Assembly: GCF_007989605.1 (NCBI RefSeq)
Contig: NZ_BJUL01000001.1
Coordinates: forward strand, 62,001 to 126,000
Direction of reading: 5' to 3'
Source: Vreelandella venusta
Lineage (GTDB): Bacteria > Pseudomonadota > Gammaproteobacteria > Pseudomonadales > Halomonadaceae
DNA length: 64,000 bases
Shown: positions 45,673 through 54,020 of the stretch, piece by piece
Numbering within the stretch: the first letter of the stretch is position 1
Layout of the letters: each line of letters starts with the position of its first letter
The notes under the pieces: generated by a model
Told to the model about the DNA's origin: nothing
What the model saw: the letters and a program-made list of their open reading frames with translations, nothing else
Databases searched by the model: none
Program-made: the position numbers and the translations under genes

Positions 45673-46605
45673 CTAACCTGATAGCGAAAGAAAAAACAGA
45701 ATCAGTGGAGGAGAGAGTAGTGACAGGATAAAGCCGCTGACCACGGCAATCGGGACACAGGCCACACCGCCGTGCTGCTGGATCACCGGCAAGGTAAAGT
45801 CCATCGACGTTGCGCCGCCATAGCCAATGGCTAGCGCGGTGTGGCGGTGGATAACGAGCGGAATCAGAATAAATGCCAGCAGTTCGCGCGTTAGATCGTT
45901 GAAAAACGCCACGCCGCCCATTAATGGGCCAAGTTGATCGCCAATCAAAATAGCCGAAAGCGAATACCAGCCAAAGCCAGATGCCATGGCTAAGCCTTCA
46001 TTCCAGCTAAGCGAGAGAAGCGGGGCGGCTAATAAGCCAGCCAGCAGCGAACTCAGCGCAAGGGTAACCGCGATGGCAAGTCCCAGGCGATTCAACAATA
46101 TTTGTTTAAGTGGCATGCCAGAATTGCGTAGTTGGCAGCCAATCAGTACCAATAGTGCGTATAGCACCCATTCGGCAAGCCAGTCGGCGGCGGTAAACAG
46201 CGTTTCACCAATCATCGGGCCAATTAGCAAACCAAATGCCACGCCAGCGGCCACCACACCTACCAACATGAGTGACCCCTGCATAGCAGCCAGCTTGCTA
46301 GTAGGAGCGTTCTTGACTACCGGTGAATTACCGGCTTTCAACGCCACTTGGCGCGATAACCACCATAGAGCAGCTAGGTTGAACACCGTCGTAATGCTAA
46401 ACAGCAGCAGCGCGTTGCCGCCTAACCTTGAAAGTTGGCTACCCAGGTTTTCAAGGCCTGCAAGACTTATCCCCATAAATAATAGAATCAAATAAACCGA
46501 GCCATTAACGGCTCGGTTGATGAGATTCAGTAAACGGGCAGCACGAACACGTACTAAGTAGCCTAACAAGAGAGGCAATAAAACAATCAGTAATCCAGAA
46601 AGCAT
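45673..46605 (-). CDS. lysO: Lysine exporter LysO
   Basis: A 310-residue membrane protein with eight to ten helices, matching E. coli LysO/YbjE (299 residues, DUF340), which exports L-lysine and toxic analogs. The conserved LNLINRAVNGSVYLILLFMGISLAG and GYGGATSMDFTLPVIQQ with an intramembrane Asp are visible. Its ATG directly follows the DUF3108 stop codon (TAAATG), so the two are translationally coupled. Confidence 0.86.
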   Translation of the reverse strand: MLSGLLIVLLPLLLGYLVRVRAARLLNLINRAVNGSVYLILLFMGISLAGLENLGSQLSRLGGNALLLFSITTVFNLAALWWLSRQVALKAGNSPVVKNAPTSKLAAMQGSLMLVGVVAAGVAFGLLIGPMIGETLFTAADWLAEWVLYALLVLIGCQLRNSGMPLKQILLNRLGLAIAVTLALSSLLAGLLAAPLLSLSWNEGLAMASGFGWYSLSAILIGDQLGPLMGGVAFFNDLTRELLAFILIPLVIHRHTALAIGYGGATSMDFTLPVIQQHGGVACVPIAVVSGFILSLLSPPLILFFLSLSG

Positions 46606-47340
46606 TTAAGGTGCGTTACCCCCCGCGGGGTTGAATTGAGTCATGGCGAGGTAAGTCTGACGACGCCCCTCTTTTCGATATTCTGCCGAGAGGATCAGAC
46701 CTGGCCAATCTGGATGAAAATTAATGTGTAAATATCGGTCGGGTTTTTCTTTATCAATCAGCGTGACGCGGGTGGCTTCGAACTCACCGGCGGGAACGGT
46801 AATGGTGCTGGGCCCGTTGATATTCTGCTGATCGACATAGTACTGAAAGTGTTCATCACGTCCACGATGATCAACAAACTCGATATCACAGGGAGTGCTT
46901 ACCATGCAGCCTTCATGACCCGCTCGTCGGGAAAGATCAAATAGCGCGGCCTGGCGATCAAGCGAGCTAATATCACTTTCGTTGAGCTGGTAACTGTCGC
47001 CGACACCCAGTAACGAATAACTGCTGTTATAGAGCAAAGAGCGAGTCGAGGTATCGTCTATCGAAAAGCGACTACGCTCCTCACCTCGGGCAATCGCGAC
47101 AGCAAAATGCATATTGCTTAACCAGTGAAGCCCCTCATTGCTGAGCGTATGGGTGATGGTTGCACCGGGCCAGCCGCGTATTTCTAAACGGTATTGGGCC
47201 TGGAAGGGGTGTGGAGCCTGCAGAGTTTGCTCATCTTGAGTAGTATTTGCTGCTGCTAACCCACACAGGGAAAACAGACAAGCGCCCAACACTGTGCTCA
47301 CAGACTTAGGGTGTCTGATGCTCTTTGTAACATAACGCAA
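46606..47340 (-). CDS. DUF3108 domain exported protein
   Basis: A 244-residue protein with a signal peptide (STVLGACLFSLCGLAAA) followed by a beta-rich DUF3108-type domain: FQAQYRLEIRGWPGATITHTL, later ITVPAGEFEATRVTLIDKEK and LILSAEYRKEGRRQTY. The start is TTG at 47340: a strong AAGGAGG lies 8 bases upstream and no in-frame ATG precedes the signal peptide. The family is predicted to be periplasmic, of unknown function. The stop codon abuts the lysO ATG, which is an unusual link between an exported protein and an exporter. Confidence 0.8.
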   Translation of the reverse strand: MRYVTKSIRHPKSVSTVLGACLFSLCGLAAANTTQDEQTLQAPHPFQAQYRLEIRGWPGATITHTLSNEGLHWLSNMHFAVAIARGEERSRFSIDDTSTRSLLYNSSYSLLGVGDSYQLNESDISSLDRQAALFDLSRRAGHEGCMVSTPCDIEFVDHRGRDEHFQYYVDQQNINGPSTITVPAGEFEATRVTLIDKEKPDRYLHINFHPDWPGLILSAEYRKEGRRQTYLAMTQFNPAGGNAP

Positions 47341-47428
47341 AGGCCCTTCCTCCTTCTCGTGTGTTTTCCTAAGAGCCTTTAGCGGGCGCTTGGTTCCCAG
47401 CGCAGTATAGCGTGCGTATGGCTAAGCG

Positions 47429-48364
47429 TCAGTAGCCTGATGCTGGGCTAATTGTTGCTAACGTTTCACCCGCTTCAAATGCCTTAATATACGCAATAAC
47501 TTGATCAATGGCGTCATTGAGTGGTGTAGGCGCTGCCATATGGGGCGTTACTACGACGTTTGGATGTTGCCAAAGGGGGTGGTTGGTAGGCAAAGGCTCT
47601 TCACAGAAAACGTCTAGCAGGGCACCACGCAGATGTCCTGGCTTATTGGCTTCACCGAGCGCATCGAGCAACGCCTGCTCATCAATTAGGCTGCCGCGAC
47701 CGGGATTAATAACACTGGCGCCTTCGGGCAGTTTCGCTAGCTGCTCGGCGTTAAGAATACCTTCAGTAGCAGGAGTATCTGGCAAAATGGTGACTAAGCT
47801 CTGCGCTTGGCCCAGTAGCTCATCAAGACCCTCGTCACCATGCAGGCAGCGTACGCCGCTAATCTGTTTAGCTGAGCGGCTCCAGCCAAGTACCGGAAAT
47901 CCTGCTTGCGACAAGTGAGTGGCTACGTAACTGCCGATTGCGCCAAGGCCTAATATGCCAACTGGCCACTGTGTTTTGTCAGGCACGGCTTGGGGCTGCC
48001 AAGTAGCGCTCTGCTGTTGAGTGGCGTAGCGGTCCATGCTGCGGTAGAAGTGCAGTACGCCATATAGCACGTAATCTGCCATGAGTTCGCCCATGCCAGC
48101 ATCACGTAATTTCACGATAGGAACATCGCTTGGAAGGCCGGGTGTTTTCAGTAAGTAATCAACACCCGCTCCCAGATTAATAATGCCTTTGAGTTGGCTT
48201 TGTTCCTGCAGTAAATGCTCTGGGGCTTTCCAAACGGCAAGGTAGTCGGCGTTTTTGCGCTCATCTTCAGGTGCGTTACTTGTCAATACAGTGGCTTGGG
48301 GAAACGCTTTCTCAAGTGCGGCTTGCCACTGGGCTGAATCATCAATATGGATGACTAGTTTCAT
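47429..48364 (-). CDS. ghrA: D-isomer 2-hydroxyacid dehydrogenase, GhrA-like glyoxylate/hydroxypyruvate reductase
   Basis: A 311-residue NAD(P)H-dependent reductase. The nucleotide-binding motif GILGLGAIGSYVA, the catalytic Arg in NPGRGSLID, Glu in DVFCEEPLP and His in TPHMAAPT are all in place. The protein converts glyoxylate or hydroxypyruvate to glycolate or glycerate. AGGAGG lies 5 bases before the ATG at 48364; the longer frame to 48445 adds 27 unlikely residues. Divergent from doeA, sharing a 220-base upstream region. Confidence 0.86.
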   Translation of the reverse strand: MKLVIHIDDSAQWQAALEKAFPQATVLTSNAPEDERKNADYLAVWKAPEHLLQEQSQLKGIINLGAGVDYLLKTPGLPSDVPIVKLRDAGMGELMADYVLYGVLHFYRSMDRYATQQQSATWQPQAVPDKTQWPVGILGLGAIGSYVATHLSQAGFPVLGWSRSAKQISGVRCLHGDEGLDELLGQAQSLVTILPDTPATEGILNAEQLAKLPEGASVINPGRGSLIDEQALLDALGEANKPGHLRGALLDVFCEEPLPTNHPLWQHPNVVVTPHMAAPTPLNDAIDQVIAYIKAFEAGETLATISPASGY

Positions 48365-48481
48365 TTTTCCTCCTGACTGCATGTTAACTATGGTTACGCT
48401 ACCACGGCTTACCACAATTTTTGTCATAAAGGCTTTGACCAGCAACCAAGGGTCGGTGCTAGTATCGCCCTAAGACGACAT

Positions 48482-48496
48482 TGGCAGGCCTACTGC
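48482..48496 (+). promoter_or_regulatory. Sigma-54-like promoter element upstream of doeA
   Basis: TGGCAGGCCTACTGC matches the -24/-12 consensus TGGCACGNNNNTTGC at 9 of its 11 defined positions, with the GG and GC pairs exactly 12 bases apart. It lies about 90 bases before the doeA start. It is the best such match I noticed, but a chance match is possible. Confidence 0.45.
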
Positions 48497-48586
48497 GGGG
48501 GTGGCCAGGTCGATCCTGTGGCCCAGCGCAGCTAACTTACAATAGATAGCGCTGGTTCTTAGTGATCTTTGATGGCGAGTTGCCCG

Positions 48587-49786
48587 ATGACTGAGGTTTC
48601 CCTGCCCTTCACACGTGAAGAGTACGCTAATCGGCTTTGGAAAGTGCGCGCAGAGATGGCGGGCCGTGGTATTGACGTTCTGATCGTCAGTGATCCTTCC
48701 AACATGGCGTGGTTGACCGGCTACGACGGCTGGTCATTTTATGTTCATCAATGCGTATTGGTGGGCCTTGAAGGCGAACCTGTATGGTTTGGCCGCCGTA
48801 TGGATGCCAACGGCGCGCTGCGCACCTGCTGGATAGACCCCGATAATATTACCTACTATCCGGATTACTATGTTCAAAATCCGGATATGCATCCAATGGA
48901 GTATCTTGCCCAATCGATCATGCCTGACCGCGGCTGGCATACCGGTGTGGTGGGCATGGAGATGGATAACTACTACTTCTCTGCTAAAGCCTACCAAAGC
49001 CTTTTGCGTGAGCTTCCCCATGCGCGCTTTATGGATGCCAACGCACTCGTGAATTGGTGCCGGGCGATTAAGTCGCCGCAAGAAATCGCTTATATGCGTG
49101 TGGCAGCAAAAATTGTTGAGGGGATGCACACGCGTATTTTGGAGGTTATTGAGCCCGGGCTGCCAAAGAGTAAGCTGGTGTCGGAAATTTACCGCGTCGG
49201 CATCGAGGGATTTGTCGACGAGAATGGTAAGGTATTTGGCGGCGATTACCCCGCTATTGTGCCGATGTTGCCAACCGGTAAAGACGCTGCTGCGCCGCAC
49301 CTTACCTGGGACGACACGCCATTTCGCAAAGGTGAAGGCACGTTTTTTGAAATTGCTGGTGTCTTCAAGCGTTACCACGCGCCGATGTCGCGCACCGTAT
49401 TTTTAGGTACGCCGCCAACCGACTTTATTCGTGCTGAATCCGCTTTGCTGGAAGGCATTGAGGGTGGCTTGGCTGTGGCTAAGCCGGGCAATCGTACGGC
49501 GGATATTGCCATGGCACTGGGTGCGGCGATGGATAAGTACGGTTTTGACCGTGGTGGCGCTCGCTGTGGTTATCCGATTGGCATCTCGTACCCGCCGGAT
49601 TGGGGCGAACGCACGATGAGCTTACGCCCCTCAGACGAAACTATTCTTCAGCCCGGGATGACGTTTCACTTCATGCCTGGTCTATGGGTAGAAGACTGGG
49701 GGCTGGAAATTACCGAAAGCATTCTGATTACTGAAGATGGTTGTGAAACCCTGGCTAATTTTCCGCGCCAGCTGTTTGTTAAGTAG
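48587..49786 (+). CDS. doeA: Ectoine hydrolase
   Basis: A 399-residue M24 (creatinase/prolidase-fold) enzyme that opens the ectoine ring, giving N-alpha-acetyl-L-2,4-diaminobutyrate. The region VVGMEMDNYYFSAKAYQSLL and the C-terminal GMTFHFMPGLWVEDWGLEIT are typical of DoeA. The family lacks the full metal ligand set of true peptidases. The ATG at 48587 gives the length I recall for Halomonas elongata DoeA; TTG at 48569 or ATG at 48572 are alternatives, all with weak ribosome sites. First gene of doeABX. Confidence 0.9.
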   Translation: MTEVSLPFTREEYANRLWKVRAEMAGRGIDVLIVSDPSNMAWLTGYDGWSFYVHQCVLVGLEGEPVWFGRRMDANGALRTCWIDPDNITYYPDYYVQNPDMHPMEYLAQSIMPDRGWHTGVVGMEMDNYYFSAKAYQSLLRELPHARFMDANALVNWCRAIKSPQEIAYMRVAAKIVEGMHTRILEVIEPGLPKSKLVSEIYRVGIEGFVDENGKVFGGDYPAIVPMLPTGKDAAAPHLTWDDTPFRKGEGTFFEIAGVFKRYHAPMSRTVFLGTPPTDFIRAESALLEGIEGGLAVAKPGNRTADIAMALGAAMDKYGFDRGGARCGYPIGISYPPDWGERTMSLRPSDETILQPGMTFHFMPGLWVEDWGLEITESILITEDGCETLANFPRQLFVK

Positions 49787-49813
49787 CTGTCTATACAATA
49801 CAAGGGATATAAA

Positions 49814-50845
49814 ATGACGCTTCAACCGAACCAACTGCGGCCTAGTCCTATTTCCGCCACCGTTGATTTCGACGCCGATGGCGTACAGCACGGCTTTTTA
49901 AAGCTGCCGATTTCCACCGATGAGTCTGCCTGGGGCGCGGTAATGATACCTATTACCGTGGTTAAAAATGGCGAAGGCCCCACTGCGCTATTAACGGGCG
50001 GAAATCATGGTGATGAATACGAAGGCATAACGTCGCTGTTGAAGCTCTCTTCCACGTTGAAAGCGGAAGAGGTAATTGGGCGAGTCATTATTGTACCGTG
50101 TATGAACACGCCTGCAGTCATGGCCGGAAAGCGCACCTCGCCGATGGATAAAGGCAACTTGAATCGTAGTTTTCCAGGGGACCCAAACGGCACCGTAACG
50201 TCGCAAATCGCTGATTACTTTACTCGCGTGCTGGTTCCTCTTAGCGATGTAGTGCTCGACTTGCACTCTGGTGGCCGTACGCTGGATATTTTGCCGTTCG
50301 GTGCTTCTCATGTTTTAGACGATAAGTCTCAACAGCAGGCAGCGTTGGAAGGCGCTAAGGCGTTCGGTGCTCCCTACGCGATGGTGATGTTTGAGCTAGA
50401 TGCAGAAAAGCTGTTCGATACGGCCTGTGAGCGCCAGGGCAAAGTATTTGTGGCCACTGAACTTGGCGGCGGTGGCACGTCCACGCCGCAAAGCATTGCG
50501 ATTGCTGAGCGTGGTGTACGCAATTTTTTGATCCATTACGGTTTGGTGCAAGGCACAGTGGAAATGCCCGAAGGTGGGCAAATGTATCTCGATATGCCTG
50601 ATGCCAGCTGCTACGTGCAAAGCCAGCATTCTGGGGTGTTAGAGCTGTTAGTGGCGTTAGGTGATGAAGTGAAAAAAGGCCAAACCATTGCCTATGTTTA
50701 CGATATGACCCGCAGCGGTACCGCTCCTGTGGCTTACAAAGCGGAACGTGACGGCATCTTAATGGCTCGTCGTGCGCCATCGTTAATCAATATGGGGGAC
50801 ACCCTGGCGGTGATTGCCGATGTTGTTGAACGCCTGGAGGCGTGA
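49814..50845 (+). CDS. doeB: N-alpha-acetyl-L-2,4-diaminobutyrate deacetylase
   Basis: A 343-residue Zn-dependent deacylase of the AstE/AspA family that frees 2,4-diaminobutyrate and acetate from the DoeA product. Zinc ligands are seen as His65 and Glu68 in GGNHGDEYEG and His151 in LDLHSGG. A ribosome site (AAGGGA) precedes the ATG. The stop overlaps the doeX start by 4 bases if doeX begins with GTG. Confidence 0.9.
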   Translation: MTLQPNQLRPSPISATVDFDADGVQHGFLKLPISTDESAWGAVMIPITVVKNGEGPTALLTGGNHGDEYEGITSLLKLSSTLKAEEVIGRVIIVPCMNTPAVMAGKRTSPMDKGNLNRSFPGDPNGTVTSQIADYFTRVLVPLSDVVLDLHSGGRTLDILPFGASHVLDDKSQQQAALEGAKAFGAPYAMVMFELDAEKLFDTACERQGKVFVATELGGGGTSTPQSIAIAERGVRNFLIHYGLVQGTVEMPEGGQMYLDMPDASCYVQSQHSGVLELLVALGDEVKKGQTIAYVYDMTRSGTAPVAYKAERDGILMARRAPSLINMGDTLAVIADVVERLEA

Positions 50846-51330
50846 CAACTCGCATGATGAAATTGGACCGTTATGATTTAAAAATTCTCGATATTCTCTC
50901 TCGGGATGGACGAATCACTAAGTCGAAGCTGGCAGAAGCCATCAACCTCTCGGTGAGTCCCTGCTGGGAGCGAGTTAAACGTCTGGAAAATGCGGGCGTT
51001 ATCGAAGGATATAGCGCGCGCATTAATGCTGATGTATTAGTGCCGCGCAACGCCGTATGGGTGCAGATTGAGCTTAAACAGCACAATGCCGAAAGCTTTT
51101 CTCGCTTTGAAGCATTAGTCATGCAAACGCCAGACGCCACAGAGTGCGTGGCGGTAGGTGGCGGTGTGGATTATTTGGTGAAGTTTGAAGTATTTTCCAT
51201 CGACAGTTATCAACGCTTGATCGATAGTTGGTTGGTCTCGGACGTAGGAATAGAGCGTTACTTTACCTATATCGTGACCAAGTCGGTCAAGCGGACCGAA
51301 CCAAGCATTGGATCAAATGACTTCTTGTAA
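50842..51330 (+). CDS. doeX: Lrp/AsnC-family regulator of ectoine degradation
   Basis: A 162-residue Lrp/AsnC regulator: winged helix-turn-helix (LDRYDLKILDILSRDGRITK, LSVSPCWERVKRLENAGVIEGYSA) and an effector-binding RAM domain. DoeX of H. elongata has this position and binds upstream of the doe genes, responding to 2,4-diaminobutyrate derivatives. The GTG at 50842 overlaps the doeB stop; ATG at 50854 or 50857 are equally possible since GGAGG at 50836-50840 fits none of the three ideally. Confidence 0.86.
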   Translation: MTTRMMKLDRYDLKILDILSRDGRITKSKLAEAINLSVSPCWERVKRLENAGVIEGYSARINADVLVPRNAVWVQIELKQHNAESFSRFEALVMQTPDATECVAVGGGVDYLVKFEVFSIDSYQRLIDSWLVSDVGIERYFTYIVTKSVKRTEPSIGSNDFL

Positions 51331-51522
51331 TGCTGGTTTGTGTAAATCGATCTGCATAAATCGAATTTAACAATCTTTTCCCAGTGCATGATCAACGCTA
51401 TTTCAGCGTTTCGTTGGCTTAACATGAAATTTAATGCCACTCACCATTCGCTTAGTGAAAGCCATCCATCAATGAATTGGCTAAGCAGAAACAGTCAGAT
51501 CGCCTAACGCAGAGAGAAACTA
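51331..51522 (+). promoter_or_regulatory. Intergenic region between doeX and the four-gene insert
   Basis: Contains a direct repeat TAAATCGA at 51343-51350 and 51357-51364 (14-base period) and a weak hairpin AACGCT/AGCGTT at 51394-51410 without a good T run. The first could bind a regulator; the second may end doeABX transcription. A promoter for the next four genes is likely here, but no clear boxes are visible. Confidence 0.4.
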
Positions 51523-52392
51523 ATGTCATATTTCACCATTGCCGGTGTTCAAATGCATGCCCTGCACCATGGCGACAATACCGAGGCTATGCGCCATCGG
51601 ATCGATGCGCTAATGAATCGTTTTCCTCAGGTTCAAATGGTGCTGTTCAGCGAATTAATGCCAATGGGAGCCTCACCGCTCCACGCCCAGGCGTTGCCCA
51701 GCGATACCGAAGCATTTTTTTGCCAATTGGCGGCGCAACACCGCATTTGGTTAATTCCGGGATCAATGTTCGAGCAAGTCGGCGAGCATACTTACAATAC
51801 CTTGGTAGTGATTAACCCTCTGGGCCAAGTTGTAACGCGTTATCGTAAGATGTTTCCGTTCCGGCCTTACGAAGCTGGCGTAGAAAGTGGCAGTGAATTC
51901 GTGGTCTTCGATGTGCCAACCATAGGTCGCTTTGGCGTTTCTATCTGTTATGACATGTGGTTTCCCGAGACGACTCGTACCCTGGCTTCAATGGGGGCCG
52001 AAGTCATTCTTCACCCCACGATGACCGATACCATTGACCGAGATATTGAGCTGTCAATTGCCCGCACTAATGCGGCGATCAACCAGTGTTACTTCTTCGA
52101 TATCAATGGCGCTGGCGCGTTGGGGAATGGCCGTTCTATCGTTGTTGGCCCCTCTGGCGATGTGATCCATCAAGCGGGTATTGGTGAAGAAGTCATCCCC
52201 ATCGAAATTGACCTCAACCGTGTCCGCCGCGAGCGCGAAACAGGGTTGCGCGGTTTGGGGCAGCCACTGAAAAGTTTCCGTGACCGTGAAGTCGATTTTT
52301 CGCTGTACCGTAGCGAAAACGGATCCTCTCCTTTCCTTGACACCTTAGGACCACTTGCTAAACCTGTACGTACTGACCAAGACATTTTTTAG
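51523..52392 (+). CDS. Carbon-nitrogen hydrolase (nitrilase superfamily amidase)
   Basis: A 289-residue cytoplasmic hydrolase with the full catalytic set of the superfamily: Glu44 in LFSELMP, Lys109 in TRYRKMFPF and Cys142 in SICYDMWFPE. Such enzymes cleave amides, N-carbamoyl groups or nitriles; the overall length fits aliphatic amidase or carbamoylputrescine hydrolase-like subgroups, but I cannot name the substrate. It opens the four-gene insert between doeX and doeC, all in one direction. An acid, amine or carbamoyl product of the following decarboxylase and ligase is a plausible substrate. Confidence 0.85.
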   Translation: MSYFTIAGVQMHALHHGDNTEAMRHRIDALMNRFPQVQMVLFSELMPMGASPLHAQALPSDTEAFFCQLAAQHRIWLIPGSMFEQVGEHTYNTLVVINPLGQVVTRYRKMFPFRPYEAGVESGSEFVVFDVPTIGRFGVSICYDMWFPETTRTLASMGAEVILHPTMTDTIDRDIELSIARTNAAINQCYFFDINGAGALGNGRSIVVGPSGDVIHQAGIGEEVIPIEIDLNRVRRERETGLRGLGQPLKSFRDREVDFSLYRSENGSSPFLDTLGPLAKPVRTDQDIF

Positions 52393-52545
52393 GAGTCTAT
52401 TTGGCTTACCCAATCATCACGAGAAGAATGGATTTCGCGCCAGTTGGATGATTAATTTAGGCGATTATCGCGATATTTAGCGAAACTCCTAGGCAGCACT
52501 AGTTCAACACGGCCTTCAGTACGTGTCATACAAGGAGCGAAAACA

Positions 52546-54018
52546 ATGAATAAAATAACGTCCATTGCAGATGTCCGTAGATATTTTTTAAACAATAAAG
52601 AGCCGGTTTACTTTATTTCTGCGACGAACTTCAATCTTCTGGGTATCGGTGATTGGGTAGGTAGCTTCCGCCATATTAACTATATTGACTGCTTTGAAGG
52701 CAAACAGCGTAATGTCTTTGTGCCTAAGCAGAAGTTTCCCCGCGACTTCGAGAGCATTGAGGATATTAATAACTATCTGCTTGAGCACAAAGAAGTTATT
52801 GATTTCATTCAATCACGCGCCAATGGTGAAAGCGCTGGGGTGGCATCATTTTTAATGTTCGATGAACACACCGAAGACGTTTGTGAGCAGCTGGGCCTGC
52901 GGGTTGCCTTCCCCCCTGCTGAACTGCGCAAGCGGATGGATAATAAAATTGAGACGGTACGTATTGGTAATAAAGCGGGTGTGCCCAGCGTGCCCAACGT
53001 GTTGGCCAGAGTAGGCAGTTATCAGGAGCTTCTAAAGGTCAGCGAGTCGCTTGGTAACGATTTAGTGGTGCAGACCGCGTTTGGCGATTCTGGTCACACC
53101 ACCTTCTTTATTGCCAGTGAAGAAGACTATTACAAACATGCCGAAGAGATCGAGGCCGAACCCGAAGTCAAGATCATGAAGCGCATCAACTGTCGCGGCT
53201 CAGCGATAGAAGCTTGTGCCACGCGTTGCGGTACGGTTGTCGGCCCGTTGATGACAGAGCTGGTAGGCTTCAAATCATTGACTCCTTATAAGGGCGGTTG
53301 GTGTGGCAACGAAATGTTCGCTGGCGCCTTTAGTCAGGAAGTGCGTGATTTAGCGCGTGAGTACACCTTTAAGTTTGGTGAAGCACTGCGTGAAGAGGGC
53401 TATCGAGGCTATTTTGAGCTCGATTTCCTGATTGATATGGATACCAATGAAGTGTATCTGGGTGAGCTTAACCCCCGTGTGACAGGCGCAAGCTCACTGA
53501 CGAACGTGGCGGCTTTTGCGCATTCTGATATTCCACTGTTTCTGTTTCACCTGCTTGAGTTTTCGGATGCCGATTTTGATCTGGACATCAATGATATCAA
53601 TGAGCGCTGGGCGCATCCTGAAAGTGTCGACAGCTGGAGCCAGCTGGTTATCAAGCATACCGATGAAAGCGTTGACCTATTAACGGAGGCGCCTACTACC
53701 GGTGTATGGCGTATGAATGCTCAAGGCGAGATTGCTTATGATCATTACAGCTATCACCCCCACGCGGCAGAGAGCGAGCATGAAGCCTTTTTTCTGCGCA
53801 TTAGTGGTGCAGGAGACTTCCGTTATGAAGGAGCCGACCTGGGTATTTTGATCACCCGAGGGCGGTTAATGGATGATGACTTCCAGCTTAATGAGCGTGC
53901 CAAGGCTTGGATAGATGGCATTCGTCGCCAGTACACCGGACAAGCCTTGCAAGATCCAGTGGTGGAGGAAGTTGCCGTCAGCCACGCTATCGGCGGTGGC
54001 AACTTCAAAATTCTTTAA
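52546..54018 (+). CDS. ATP-grasp ligase
   Basis: A 490-residue enzyme with an ATP-grasp core from about residue 120 to 370. The central region has VVQTAFGDSGHTTFF (phosphate-binding loop and Lys-like strand) and the metal and ATP site at FELDFLIDMDTNEVYLGELN with NPRVTGASS, which is the standard EhNPR pattern. These ligases form amide, peptide or carboxyl bonds through an acyl-phosphate. It is not a standard biotin carboxylase, since no biotin partner is present. An AAGGAG site lies 8 bases before the ATG. The next gene starts 2 bases after the stop, so the two are coupled. Confidence 0.84.
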   Translation: MNKITSIADVRRYFLNNKEPVYFISATNFNLLGIGDWVGSFRHINYIDCFEGKQRNVFVPKQKFPRDFESIEDINNYLLEHKEVIDFIQSRANGESAGVASFLMFDEHTEDVCEQLGLRVAFPPAELRKRMDNKIETVRIGNKAGVPSVPNVLARVGSYQELLKVSESLGNDLVVQTAFGDSGHTTFFIASEEDYYKHAEEIEAEPEVKIMKRINCRGSAIEACATRCGTVVGPLMTELVGFKSLTPYKGGWCGNEMFAGAFSQEVRDLAREYTFKFGEALREEGYRGYFELDFLIDMDTNEVYLGELNPRVTGASSLTNVAAFAHSDIPLFLFHLLEFSDADFDLDINDINERWAHPESVDSWSQLVIKHTDESVDLLTEAPTTGVWRMNAQGEIAYDHYSYHPHAAESEHEAFFLRISGAGDFRYEGADLGILITRGRLMDDDFQLNERAKAWIDGIRRQYTGQALQDPVVEEVAVSHAIGGGNFKIL

Positions 54019-54020
54019 TC

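Noticed and set aside
52546..54018. Biotin carboxylase subunit
   Set aside because: The ATP-grasp core fits many ligases, and no biotin carrier or carboxyltransferase gene is present nearby.
53907..54020. Extension of the C45 hydrolase to an upstream Met
   Set aside because: The extra 38 residues overlap the ATP-grasp gene in another frame and are Ser/Arg-rich shadow sequence; the ATG at 54021 fits the coupled start.
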